This document shows, piece after piece, positions 17,075-25,081 of a DNA stretch of 64,000 bases (position 1 is its first letter; each line of letters opens with the position of its first letter). Under the pieces are notes generated by a model. That model did no database searches. It saw nothing but the letters and a program-made list of their open reading frames with translations, and was not told where the DNA came from. Both the position numbers and the translations under genes were made by a program. Source of the DNA: an uncultured Planctomycetales bacterium (GTDB taxonomy: Bacteria > Planctomycetota > Planctomycetia > Isosphaerales > Isosphaeraceae). The stretch spans positions 1-64,000 of the forward strand of contig CAIYJE010000161.1 in the NCBI GenBank assembly GCA_903926465.1. Reading direction: 5' to 3'.

Positions 17075-19150
17075 ATGGGCGTGATCCGGGAGTTGCCGGC
17101 TTCGGTTGTGAACCAGATTGCGGCTGGCGAGGTGATTGAGCGCCCGGCCAGCGTGGTCAAGGAGTTGCTGGAGAATGCCATTGACTCTGGAGCGACCCGC
17201 ATTGAGCTAAGTATTGAGCGTGGCGGTCGAGACCTGATCCGGGTGGCCGACGATGGGTCTGGAATTGTTCCTGAGGATCTTGTGCTGGCGTTCAGGCCGC
17301 ATGCCACCAGCAAGCTAAAGTGTGCAGAGGACCTGACCCAAATCCGGACGCTGGGGTTCAGGGGCGAGGCCTTGGCGGCCATCGCCGAGGTTTCACGCGT
17401 CCGCTGTCAGAGTCGGCCCGCGGAGCTGGATAGTGGGTCTGAGATCGAGATCAATGGTGGCGAGCAAGGTCCGGTGCGAACCTGTGCCGCCTCCCCTGGC
17501 ACGGTGATGGAGGTTCGCAACCTCTTCTTCAATGTGCCGGTGCGGCGCAGCTTTCTGAAGTCGGATAGCACCGAGGCCTCCCACGTGGTGGAGATGTTCA
17601 CCCGGGTCGCCCTCGCCCATTCCAATGTGCATTTCACGCTCAAGAGCGGCGGTCGTGTGGTGCATGATCTGCCGGCCAGCCCCGGCATGAAAGATCGAAT
17701 TGCGGTCTTCTTGGGCCAAGAGCTGGCCGATTCACTGCTCTGGGTCGAGAGCCGGATCGAGAATATCCACCTGCGGGGTTACGTAGGTCATCCCTCGCAG
17801 AGCCGGTCGACCAGCAAGGGGCAGTACCTGTTCATTGGCGGGCGTTACGTGCGGGATCGCTCGCTGAGTGCCGCGCTGGCGGAATCTTATCGAGGCCTGC
17901 TGATGGTCGGCCGGCAGCCGGTTGCCTTCCTGCATCTGGACCTGCCGTTCGAAGATGTGGACGTCAACGTTCACCCGACCAAGATCGAGGTCCGGTTCCG
18001 GGACAGCCATCGCATTTACAGCCAGGTGCTTGCAACCTTGCGGCAGACCTTCCTGGCCAGCGACCTTCACGCCAGGCTTCAGGCTCCGCCATCGGCCGAA
18101 ATGGTTCCTGCCCCAGAAGGTCCGGCTCTGGCCACGCCTTCGGGCCTGACGCAGCCCCCTGATCCGACGTCTGGGCAAGAACAGCCGGGCCTCCAGCTCT
18201 GGCCGGGCCGGGTTGAGCGCCAGCAGGTTGCGTCGTGGTTTGGTCCTGATGCGTCTGCCCCGCCACCTGCCAAGTCGACCGGTCCGGATGGGCCTCGGGT
18301 CTCTGCCGGAATTCCCAGATATCCAGAAGGGCTTGGCCAGCTACCCACACCTGCCTGGGCCGACCGGCTGCCTTCCAATTCGGCTCGCGCCGGCTTCGAT
18401 GAATTTTCAACGGCTTCGGCGGGCGCTGGGCAGTTATCGCCCGATCAGGGGAATCGCTTTGAGCCCGCCGAGCGAGCGGGTGCAACGGACGCACAATCAG
18501 GCCCTGACCTGGCCGCCCACGGCCACCAGCCTGCGAGTGGGCTAAGCCGGCAGCCGGCTGCCCCTGCGAACCTGGACCTGGTGACGCGGGCCATTCAGGT
18601 GCATGACAGCTACCTGATTGCCGAGACCGATGAGGGGATGATCGTGATCGATCAGCACGCGCTTCATGAGCGAATTCTTTATGAGGAGTTCAAGGGGCGG
18701 GTGGAACGGGGCGGGGTAGAATCTCAGCGGTTGCTAGTGCCTGAGCCGGTGGATCTGACGGCCGCCGACGCAGAGGCGCTTCTGGAACAGCGTGAGGTGC
18801 TGGCGAGGCTCGGCCTTGAGGTCGAGCCGTTTGGCGGCTCAACCGTGTGCGTGACCGCCACGCCCGTGCTGCTGGCGTCGATCCCGCCAGCCCGGCTGGT
18901 TCAGGACATGGCCGACCACTTCCGCCATAATCCGTTGCCCCCTACCGCCGATGCGCTTCTGGACCACGTGCTTGCCACGTTCGCGTGCAAGGCGGCGATC
19001 AAGGCGGGAGATCGACTGTCGGCGTCCGAGATCGGTGCGTTGCTGGATCGCAGACATTTGGCGTCCAACACGCACCACTGTCCGCACGGGCGTCCTGCCT
19101 CGCTCGTCTTTACCAAGGCGGAGCTGGAACGACAGTTTGGTCGGATCTGA
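17075..19150 (+). CDS. mutL: DNA mismatch repair protein MutL with endonuclease motif
   Basis: MutL couples mismatch recognition by MutS to strand removal. The N-terminal GHKL ATPase shows NQIAAGEVIERPASVVKELLENAIDSGA, DDGSGI, ATSKL and GFRGEALAAIAEVS. A long, Pro/Ala/Gly-rich linker (about residues 330-500) follows. The C-terminal domain carries the endonuclease motif DQHALHERILYEE near 524 (matching DQHAx2Ex4E), ACKAAIKAGD-like and HHCPHGRP near the end. This is the nicking type found in organisms without MutH. Start: ATG 17075 (691 residues), because AAGGAG lies 5 bases before it; the GTG at 17069 overlaps that site. No mutS is near. The next gene, aroDE, begins 97 bases downstream. Confidence 0.97.
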   Translation: MGVIRELPASVVNQIAAGEVIERPASVVKELLENAIDSGATRIELSIERGGRDLIRVADDGSGIVPEDLVLAFRPHATSKLKCAEDLTQIRTLGFRGEALAAIAEVSRVRCQSRPAELDSGSEIEINGGEQGPVRTCAASPGTVMEVRNLFFNVPVRRSFLKSDSTEASHVVEMFTRVALAHSNVHFTLKSGGRVVHDLPASPGMKDRIAVFLGQELADSLLWVESRIENIHLRGYVGHPSQSRSTSKGQYLFIGGRYVRDRSLSAALAESYRGLLMVGRQPVAFLHLDLPFEDVDVNVHPTKIEVRFRDSHRIYSQVLATLRQTFLASDLHARLQAPPSAEMVPAPEGPALATPSGLTQPPDPTSGQEQPGLQLWPGRVERQQVASWFGPDASAPPPAKSTGPDGPRVSAGIPRYPEGLGQLPTPAWADRLPSNSARAGFDEFSTASAGAGQLSPDQGNRFEPAERAGATDAQSGPDLAAHGHQPASGLSRQPAAPANLDLVTRAIQVHDSYLIAETDEGMIVIDQHALHERILYEEFKGRVERGGVESQRLLVPEPVDLTAADAEALLEQREVLARLGLEVEPFGGSTVCVTATPVLLASIPPARLVQDMADHFRHNPLPPTADALLDHVLATFACKAAIKAGDRLSASEIGALLDRRHLASNTHHCPHGRPASLVFTKAELERQFGRI

Positions 19151-19247
19151 CAGGCCGGTCACTGGCACGCCTGGGCGTTGACAACCTGCCTGTGAGAGTG
19201 GACAAAAGACCTGAATTGAACCCGAGAGCTTTAGTCGAGATCGTGAC

Positions 19248-20750
19248 ATGATTTGTGTGATTATCGGCCGGGGACGCCACTCATCGCTTCTGGAGGAATG
19301 GGAGCAGGCGGCTCAGGCTGGAGCTGAGCTTGTCGAGTTGCGGATCGACTGTCTCCGGCGCGCTCCTGATATTGAGCGGATTCTGGCTAAACGGCACACG
19401 CCCGTGGTGTTCACCGTACGCCGGGGGGCCGATGGTGGCCTGTGGCGTGGTGAGGAAGATGCTCGCCTGACCCTGATCCGGAAAGCGATTGTGGCCGGGG
19501 TAGACTACGTGGATCTAGAAATGGATACCGCGGCGGCCATCAAGCGGCCCAAGTTCGGCAAAACCAAGCGCATTGTGAGCTACCACAATTTTCAACAGAT
19601 GCCGGAAGATCTTGAAGATCTTGCCGAGAAAATGCGTGCGCTTGACCCAGACATTGTGAAAATTGCCGCGCCGGCTCGCAGTGTCCAAGAGGCGTCCCGC
19701 TTGCTTGAGTTTGTGCGAGACACCAACAAGATCTGCCCAACCATCGGAATTGGGATGGGTGATCTGGGCTCGTTCACCCGGATTCTGGGCACGAAGTATG
19801 GCGCGCCTTATACGTACGCCGGCTTCAACCCCGATCGAATGTTTGCCCCGGGGTTGCTGTTGTTTCAGCAGCTCAAGCGAGATCTTTTTCATGACCAGAT
19901 TGACGCCAAGACCGAGATTTACGGCGTAATTGGTGACCCGATCGGGCATAGCCTGAGCCCGGCCGTGCATAACACGGCGTTTCGTCGTGAGGGGTTGAAC
20001 AAGGTCCTGGTGCCGTTCCGGATTCCGGCCGATAGCCTCAAAGAATCACTGGATTCCTTGCGGTGGCTGGGGATGAAGGGGTTCAGTATCACCATTCCTC
20101 ATAAAGAGACCGTCATCCCGCTCATGAATCGGGTGGATGAGTCTGTTCAAACTCTGAAGGCTTGCAACACGGCCGTGCACGAGAAGGACGGTTGGGTTGG
20201 TCACAATACCGACTACTCGGCGGCCATGGAGTGCCTGGAAGCGGTACTGAAGCGGTCGCAGCCTGACTCTGAAAATCCATTGAGGGACAAGCAGGTTCTT
20301 ATTCTGGGTGCAGGCGGTGTGGCTCGCACGATAGCTGCCGGCCTGCTTCAGCGAGGCGCAGGGGTGACTTTGTGTGCCCGCAAAGATGAAAAGGCGACCA
20401 AGCTTGCCGAGGAGCTGAACTGCAAGTCTATTCCCTGGACGGCCCGAGCCTCCACCATCAACGATATTCTGATCAACGGAACCCCGGTTGGTATGCACCC
20501 GAATGTGGATGAGAGCCCCGTGCCCGTGGCTGCGTTCCGATCGGGAATGCTGGTGTTTGATACGATTTACAGGCCCGAAAATACCCTGTTCGTCAAACAA
20601 GCCAGAGAGCGTGAGTGTGTGGCAATTACGGGGGTTCATATGTTTGTGAGGCAGGCGGCCCTGCAATACAAGTATTATACGGGCCAACCCGCGCCTGAGG
20701 AACTGATGTACGAAGTTGTCAAACGGAAGCTCGGCGCTGCGCAAGACTGA
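19248..20750 (+). CDS. aroDE: Bifunctional 3-dehydroquinate dehydratase (type I) / shikimate dehydrogenase
   Basis: One 500-residue chain holds two consecutive shikimate-pathway enzymes. Residues 1-220 are a type I dehydroquinase (VELRIDCLRRAPD; the Schiff-base Lys lies in PDIVKIAAPARS; GFNPDRMFAPG follows). Residues 225-500 are shikimate dehydrogenase: GDPIGHSLSPAVHNTAF binds shikimate, IPHKETV has the catalytic Lys, GHNTDYSA the catalytic Asp, and GAGGVARTI binds NADP. Such fusions are known in chlamydiae, planctomycetes and plants. Fusion channels dehydroshikimate between sites. The stop is five bases before aroK, so the pair is translated together. Confidence 0.96.
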   Translation: MICVIIGRGRHSSLLEEWEQAAQAGAELVELRIDCLRRAPDIERILAKRHTPVVFTVRRGADGGLWRGEEDARLTLIRKAIVAGVDYVDLEMDTAAAIKRPKFGKTKRIVSYHNFQQMPEDLEDLAEKMRALDPDIVKIAAPARSVQEASRLLEFVRDTNKICPTIGIGMGDLGSFTRILGTKYGAPYTYAGFNPDRMFAPGLLLFQQLKRDLFHDQIDAKTEIYGVIGDPIGHSLSPAVHNTAFRREGLNKVLVPFRIPADSLKESLDSLRWLGMKGFSITIPHKETVIPLMNRVDESVQTLKACNTAVHEKDGWVGHNTDYSAAMECLEAVLKRSQPDSENPLRDKQVLILGAGGVARTIAAGLLQRGAGVTLCARKDEKATKLAEELNCKSIPWTARASTINDILINGTPVGMHPNVDESPVPVAAFRSGMLVFDTIYRPENTLFVKQARERECVAITGVHMFVRQAALQYKYYTGQPAPEELMYEVVKRKLGAAQD

Positions 20751-20755
20751 ATCCT

Positions 20756-21379
20756 ATGCATCTGGAGCAACGCCCGATGGCCGTTCTGTCTGAAGGGGAG
20801 CCTGAGCGAGTTCAGGCGTCTGGTCTGGCTTTCATTGGTTATCGGGGTGCTGGGAAATCGGCGGTGGGCCGTCGTTTGAGCTCGATCGCGGGCCGCCGAT
20901 TTTTTGACATCGATGTCGAGATTGAGCGACGCCTGGGCCGGAAGATCCCAAGCATTTTTGCCAGCGAAGGGGAAGCGGCCTTCCGGGACCATGAAGAGTC
21001 TACGCTGCGTGATGTGCTGGAGGCGGTGCCAGACGCCGTGGTGGCGACTGGGGGTGGAGCCGTTCTACGTGCGACGAACCGGTTGATGTTGCGTCGGTTC
21101 GGCCTGGTGGTCTGGTTAGACGCTCCCGTGGAGTTGCTCGGGCAACGGCTGGCCGCCGACCCGTCGGGCCGGCCGGCCCTGACCTCGCAGGGGTTGGTGC
21201 AAGAGGTGGCCACCGTGCTGGAATTTCGACGCCCGCTCTATCAAGAGACCGCCGACCTGGTGATCCAGGTGGCTGGTAAGCGTGTGGAAGAGGTTGCCCG
21301 AGAAGTGCTTCAGGCCTGGACAGACTGGGCTAGACGACCTGAGTCTGCCCAGAGATTGGAACCTCCCCATGAACGCTGA
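20756..21379 (+). CDS. aroK: Shikimate kinase
   Basis: AroK phosphorylates shikimate with ATP, the step after AroE. The 207-residue frame shows Walker A GYRGAGKSA near residue 29, the shikimate-binding DIDVEIERRLG (Asp) and FRDHEESTLR (Arg), the TGGGAVLR loop and the lid RPALTSQ. The start at 20756 follows the aroDE stop by five bases; an ATG at 20777 with GGAG 10 bases upstream is an alternative. The last 11 bases overlap the prepilin peptidase start. Together aroDE and aroK supply three consecutive activities of one pathway. Confidence 0.95.
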   Translation: MHLEQRPMAVLSEGEPERVQASGLAFIGYRGAGKSAVGRRLSSIAGRRFFDIDVEIERRLGRKIPSIFASEGEAAFRDHEESTLRDVLEAVPDAVVATGGGAVLRATNRLMLRRFGLVVWLDAPVELLGQRLAADPSGRPALTSQGLVQEVATVLEFRRPLYQETADLVIQVAGKRVEEVAREVLQAWTDWARRPESAQRLEPPHER

Positions 21380-22298
21380 TCCCATCTTGCTCTTTCACGT
21401 GCTGGGGGCGGTCTGGTTTTTCATGCTGGGGGCGGCGGTGGGCAGCTTTGCCAATGTATGCGTTTATCGCATCCCCTGGCAGAAGAGCATCCTCTGGCCT
21501 TCGTCCCACTGCCCTGGCTGTTTGGAAGCCATACGTCCGCGAGACAATATTCCAATTCTGGGTTGGGTGTTCCTGGGCGGGCGGTGCCGGAACTGTCATT
21601 TACCAATTGCGATCCGGTATCCGCTGGTTGAGTTTTTGATGGGTGCGTTGTACGTGGCCGTTTATGTGGCCGACGTGGTGCTTGCGCCTGGCGTGCTGGA
21701 TTCGATGGCGTTTGGTCGGATGTTTTATCACGACCTGCTCGTGAGTTTTCTCGTGATTGCCACCTTCATTGACTATGACTACTACCTGATTCCCGACGCG
21801 GTCACTGTGCCTGGCATGATTTTAGGCCTGCTGTTTGGTGCCTTGGTGCCCGAGCTGAGGCCCGACCCGTTGCTGGCCCATACGTTCTGGGGTGGGCTAG
21901 GAATTGGCTTGCTGGGCTGGGTGGTGGGCGGCGGACTGGTTTGGTTCGTTCGGATTGTGGCCGGGTTGGCGATGGGCCGTGAGGCGATGGGGTTTGGTGA
22001 TGTAACGTTGATGGCCATGATTGGATCATTTCTGGGATGGCAGGCGGCCGTCTTGACCTTTTTCATTGCCCCCTTCTTCGGGCTGCTTCACGCGTTGTTG
22101 AAAGTGGTTCGGATGCTATTCAAGCGGCTGGCAAGAATACCGATTGTGGGGGCTGATCGGGAGATACCGTTTGGACCGTACCTGAGTTTGGCGGCCGTGC
22201 TGCTTCTGCTGGCTTGGCCGCAAATTTGGTCGGGATGGGCCAGACCTCGGTTCGACATGATGGCCGATGTCATCGGATGGATAGTGTCTGGACAGTAA
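21369..22298 (+). CDS. Type IV prepilin peptidase / N-methyltransferase
   Basis: PilD-type enzymes cut the leader of type IV prepilins and type II secretion pseudopilins in the inner membrane and methylate the new N-terminus. This 309-residue protein has an N-terminal helix (FHVLGAVWFFMLGAAVGSF), a cytosolic zinc-like loop with two Cys pairs (CPGC and CRNC, around RPRDNIPILGW), and six further helices. The two catalytic Asp residues sit in TFIDYDYYLIPDAVT and GFGDVTLMAMIG. It starts at ATG 21369 inside the aroK end. No pilin genes are nearby. Its place in a shikimate operon is unusual; it probably processes pilins or pseudopilins encoded elsewhere. Confidence 0.93.
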   Translation: MNADPILLFHVLGAVWFFMLGAAVGSFANVCVYRIPWQKSILWPSSHCPGCLEAIRPRDNIPILGWVFLGGRCRNCHLPIAIRYPLVEFLMGALYVAVYVADVVLAPGVLDSMAFGRMFYHDLLVSFLVIATFIDYDYYLIPDAVTVPGMILGLLFGALVPELRPDPLLAHTFWGGLGIGLLGWVVGGGLVWFVRIVAGLAMGREAMGFGDVTLMAMIGSFLGWQAAVLTFFIAPFFGLLHALLKVVRMLFKRLARIPIVGADREIPFGPYLSLAAVLLLLAWPQIWSGWARPRFDMMADVIGWIVSGQ

Positions 22299-22477
22299 CG
22301 ATCTCAGCGTTCCTCGGAACCTGGTGATCGGGAGTTCACGAACGCTATTTGCGGATGTGAACGCCTGCCGTTGCCTCCGCAGATCTCGTGATGTGAGGTC
22401 AAGCACCCCTTGGTGGGGGTGTGAACTCCTTCTTTCTCGATCGATCCGCCGGAATGCCTCCGGCCTGGGAGAGTGGA

Positions 22478-22861
22478 ATGGGTTTGAAATCGAGACGATC
22501 ATCGAACCCGTTGCGCACGCTCTGGATGGCCAGGAAACTTGTGGCGGCCGCGATTGTTCTGGGGATCTTGCTCTGGTTCATCCTGATGAATCATCAGGAA
22601 GTTACGCTTTACTTCCCATTTGGGCTGGGTAATGCCAGGTCGTCGCTGGGTGTGGTGGTGCTTTTGAGTGCCCTTGCCGGCGGGTTGATTACCGCGTTGC
22701 TAAGCGCGTTTTTTTGGGCAAGGAAATGGTATCGGCCTGGGGGGCGTTCCCATGACGATGCTCATCAGGAGGACCTTGATGAGCAGCCCGCCTCTGAGCA
22801 CAACCAGAGTGCCAAGGTGATTGCAGGCGGTTCCCGCAAACGCGGCAGGATTCTTCTATGA
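22478..22861 (+). CDS. LapA-like (DUF1049) small membrane protein
   Basis: The 127-residue product has two membrane helices (about residues 19-39, AAAIVLGILLWFILMNHQ, and 56-80, LGVVVLLSALAGGLITALLSAFF) joined by a short loop with EVTLYFPFG. This is the LapA/DUF1049 layout, also seen in lipopolysaccharide-assembly proteins of other bacteria. The C-terminus is hydrophilic and rich in Glu, Asp and His, ending in a basic stretch. I use ATG 22478 because GGGAGAG is upstream; the frame is open from 22421. Its stop overlaps the next gene's ATG by four bases. Confidence 0.85.
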   Translation: MGLKSRRSSNPLRTLWMARKLVAAAIVLGILLWFILMNHQEVTLYFPFGLGNARSSLGVVVLLSALAGGLITALLSAFFWARKWYRPGGRSHDDAHQEDLDEQPASEHNQSAKVIAGGSRKRGRILL

Positions 22862-23532
22862 GACCTTTTCACACCCCAAAGAATCCGTACGGATCAAGGC
22901 CGACCCAGTTGCGGTTGCGGCGATTGGGCTGGGTTCCGGCGCTCTTGGCCCTGAGCAGCCTGCCAGGCTGCGCTCAGTCTGGCCTGAAGTCTTCCAAGCA
23001 AACGCAGGTGGGATCGCTCCGTGAGACGGTGAGCCAGCTTGAAACGGAAAAAAGCAAGCTGGAACGGCAGGTTGCCGGACTCAACACCGAGAATCAGCGA
23101 TTGGAAGATCGGCTAGTGCAAGAACAGGCCCATAGTGACCAGCTCTCTGCGCGGCTGGATGATACCCGCAAGCTGACCCGCGGGGTTGACCTGGATGCTC
23201 TGGATGCACGCACCACCGCTTCTACTCGGGGGAGTAGCCCGGTGGATAGCTCCGATCGGCGCACCACGCCCGCGAATCAGCGTGGAAGAAAAACTCCGTT
23301 TGCGCAGATCCCCGGCGAGATCCAGCCGCTGAACGACAGCCAGGGAGATTCCAGGTCTTCGAGTCGGCCCCGGACAACTCCTTATGAGGACGAACCGGCT
23401 AGCAAGGGTAGTTCGTCAAGCGACCTGTTCTCTCACCAGGATAGTGCGGCGACCGAGGCCAGTATCCGGGCGGCCCGCCAGCGCTGGCTTTCCCTGGCCC
23501 AGGATTCCAGCGCCGGTTCACGAACCGAGTGA
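22858..23532 (+). CDS. Putative lipoprotein with coiled coil and disordered tail
   Basis: The 224-residue product has a basic N-terminus, a short hydrophobic stretch and a lipobox-like LPGC near residues 35-38, so it is likely lipid-anchored in the envelope. A coiled coil follows at about 48-100 (LRETVSQLETEKSKLERQV pattern), then a Ser/Thr/Arg/Pro-rich tail without predicted structure. It starts at ATG overlapping the LapA-like gene by four bases. I do not recognise the family. The short signal and long basic lead-in leave some doubt about export. The pairing with LapA suggests a link to envelope assembly, but that is inference. Confidence 0.75.
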   Translation: MRPFHTPKNPYGSRPTQLRLRRLGWVPALLALSSLPGCAQSGLKSSKQTQVGSLRETVSQLETEKSKLERQVAGLNTENQRLEDRLVQEQAHSDQLSARLDDTRKLTRGVDLDALDARTTASTRGSSPVDSSDRRTTPANQRGRKTPFAQIPGEIQPLNDSQGDSRSSSRPRTTPYEDEPASKGSSSSDLFSHQDSAATEASIRAARQRWLSLAQDSSAGSRTE

Positions 23533-23659
23533 CCTTGGCGTTGGTCTGATGTTGCGGGCTTTTGTGGACATGGCTCCACGGCTGCCGGTAGATTGTTCTT
23601 GCCTGGATCCTCAGGCGAACGGACTGCGTTTCTGCCACCTTTTCGAGTTGCCGGCCTTC

Positions 23660-24271
23660 ATGATTGCCATCATTGACTATGGTATGGGGAATCTTCGGAG
23701 CGTGCAAAAAGCCCTTGAGGCTGTGGGCGCGGAGGCCGAGATCACCGGCGACCCCAACCGCGTTCGTGCTGCGGACCGGGTGATCTTGCCAGGCGTGGGA
23801 GCGTTTGCAGACGCCATCGCCGAACTGCGGCGAACCGGCCTGGGAGAGGCGTTCAGTGAGGCTGTGCGACGTGGGCAGCCGTGTCTCGGCGTTTGCCTGG
23901 GGCTTCAGTTGCTGTTCGATGAGAGCGAAGAGGATGGGCTTCACCAAGGGTTGGGCTTACTCCCCGGCCGCATTGTCCGGTTCGAGGCACCTCCGGGCAC
24001 CAAGCTGATCATTCCCCACATGGGCTGGAATACGCTGACCATCTGCCGCCCTGCCCCGATTTTGGCCGGCCTTCCAGATCAGGCCTCGGTCTATTTTGTG
24101 CACTCGTACCATGCCGTGGCCGCTAACCCCAACGACGTGGCGGCAACTGCCGATTACCCTGGCCCGTTCCCGGCCGTGGTCTGGAGAGACAACCTGTCTG
24201 CCTGTCAGTTTCATCCAGAGAAGAGCCAGCAACTTGGCCTGAGCATCTACGCCAACTTTGCGAGAAGTTGA
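23660..24271 (+). CDS. hisH: Imidazole glycerol phosphate synthase, glutaminase subunit HisH
   Basis: HisH releases ammonia from glutamine for HisF, which makes imidazole glycerol phosphate. The 203-residue protein starts MIAIIDYGMGNLRSV, has the catalytic Cys in PCLGVCLGLQLLF near residue 79, the PHMGWN motif, a YFVHSYH stretch and the catalytic His and Glu in CQFHPEKSQ. Length is typical. The start is at 23660, with only a weak ribosome site; the frame is open from 23384. hisF is not in the window, and hisA is about 12 kb away on the same strand, so the pathway is dispersed here. Confidence 0.96.
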   Translation: MIAIIDYGMGNLRSVQKALEAVGAEAEITGDPNRVRAADRVILPGVGAFADAIAELRRTGLGEAFSEAVRRGQPCLGVCLGLQLLFDESEEDGLHQGLGLLPGRIVRFEAPPGTKLIIPHMGWNTLTICRPAPILAGLPDQASVYFVHSYHAVAANPNDVAATADYPGPFPAVVWRDNLSACQFHPEKSQQLGLSIYANFARS

Positions 24272-24479
24272 ACCCGGTCAGGGCGCTTTCTGCGCGTTTT
24301 TGGCCGCTTCAGGTTCGCTTGATAACCGCGTCCGATTCCAGGATTATCTGAGCCCCTAGTTTGAACGGGAAGTCAGAAGTCTACTGGGCCGGGGTCCCTC
24401 AGCGAAAGCGGCCTCGGACGCAAATCTGACCGCCGTTTCCTTGACTTGTTGGCCAAGAAATGGTGATATCAGTGCACAC

Positions 24480-24553
24480 GTGCCCGTAGCTCAACTGGAT
24501 AGAGCGTCGGCCTCCGAAGCCGAAGGTTACAGGTTCAACTCCTGTCGGGCACA
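24480..24553 (+). tRNA. tRNA-Arg (anticodon CCG)
   Basis: A complete cloverleaf reads from GTGCCCG (acceptor, 7 bp with CGGGCAC) through D stem GCTC/GAGC, anticodon stem TCGGC/GCCGA with loop CTCCGAA (anticodon CCG, decoding CGG), a 5-base variable loop and T stem ACAGG/CCTGT with TTCAACT. The CCA end is not encoded. Just after it, 24561-24593 forms a terminator. Confidence 0.97.
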
Positions 24554-24560
24554 CTTTGAG

Positions 24561-24593
24561 AACCACTGACATTGCCTGTCAGTGGTTTTTTTT
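24561..24593 (+). terminator. Rho-independent terminator after tRNA-Arg
   Basis: Bases 24561-24571 and 24577-24587 are perfectly complementary (11 bp, 5-base loop). A run of T follows to 24593. It lies 7 bases after the tRNA and ends a single-gene transcript. Confidence 0.92.
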
Positions 24594-24841
24594 GTGAGCC
24601 CTTGCCGCGTCTGGCAGGGCTTGGGCTTGCCTTGCTTGCGTATGGATCAATAATTAGGCGAGAACCGTGTGGACTCCATCCGGTTTCATGAAACTTTCAT
24701 GAATCTTGGACGAATTGGGCCTTTGGCGGGCCTTCTGTCGCTAAGATCTGCTGACACCATTTCTTGATTTTGTGAAAGCCGCTTCTCTCTGCCGGCAAAC
24801 TTCTGGAACCGATTGAGCCACTTTGGAGTGGATGAGAATTC

Positions 24842-25027
24842 ATGATCTTCGCCTATTTCGGTCCTGAAACGACTCTCCCCCTGGTTTCCATTCTGGCTGG
24901 CGTCGTTGGTTTTTTTCTCACGGTGGGGCGGTTCATCACCTACAAAATTGTCCCCAAATCGATCCGGGCCAAGTTTGCACCCAAGAAGAAATTTCCATCC
25001 AAGCAGAAGACCGAAACCCTGAGCTAA
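24842..25027 (+). CDS. Small membrane protein (61 residues)
   Basis: The protein has one hydrophobic helix (about residues 12-35, LPLVSILAGVVGFFLTVGRF) and a very basic C-terminal half (Lys-rich, ending KQKTETLS). Such a layout fits an inner-membrane small protein with a cytosolic tail. Its start lacks a strong ribosome site. It precedes the sulfatase-like gene by 54 bases on the same strand and may be co-transcribed. I do not recognise a family; it could be a spurious frame, but the clear helix and basic tail argue for a gene. Confidence 0.55.
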   Translation: MIFAYFGPETTLPLVSILAGVVGFFLTVGRFITYKIVPKSIRAKFAPKKKFPSKQKTETLS

Positions 25028-25081
25028 TACGCCAGGCTGCTCATCCATCCAGTGACTCTTTTCTGGGTCTAGGATTCCTTG

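Noticed and set aside
24480-24841. Integrated element at tRNA-Arg
   Set aside because: No integrase and no direct repeat of the tRNA 3' end is visible in the flanking sequence.
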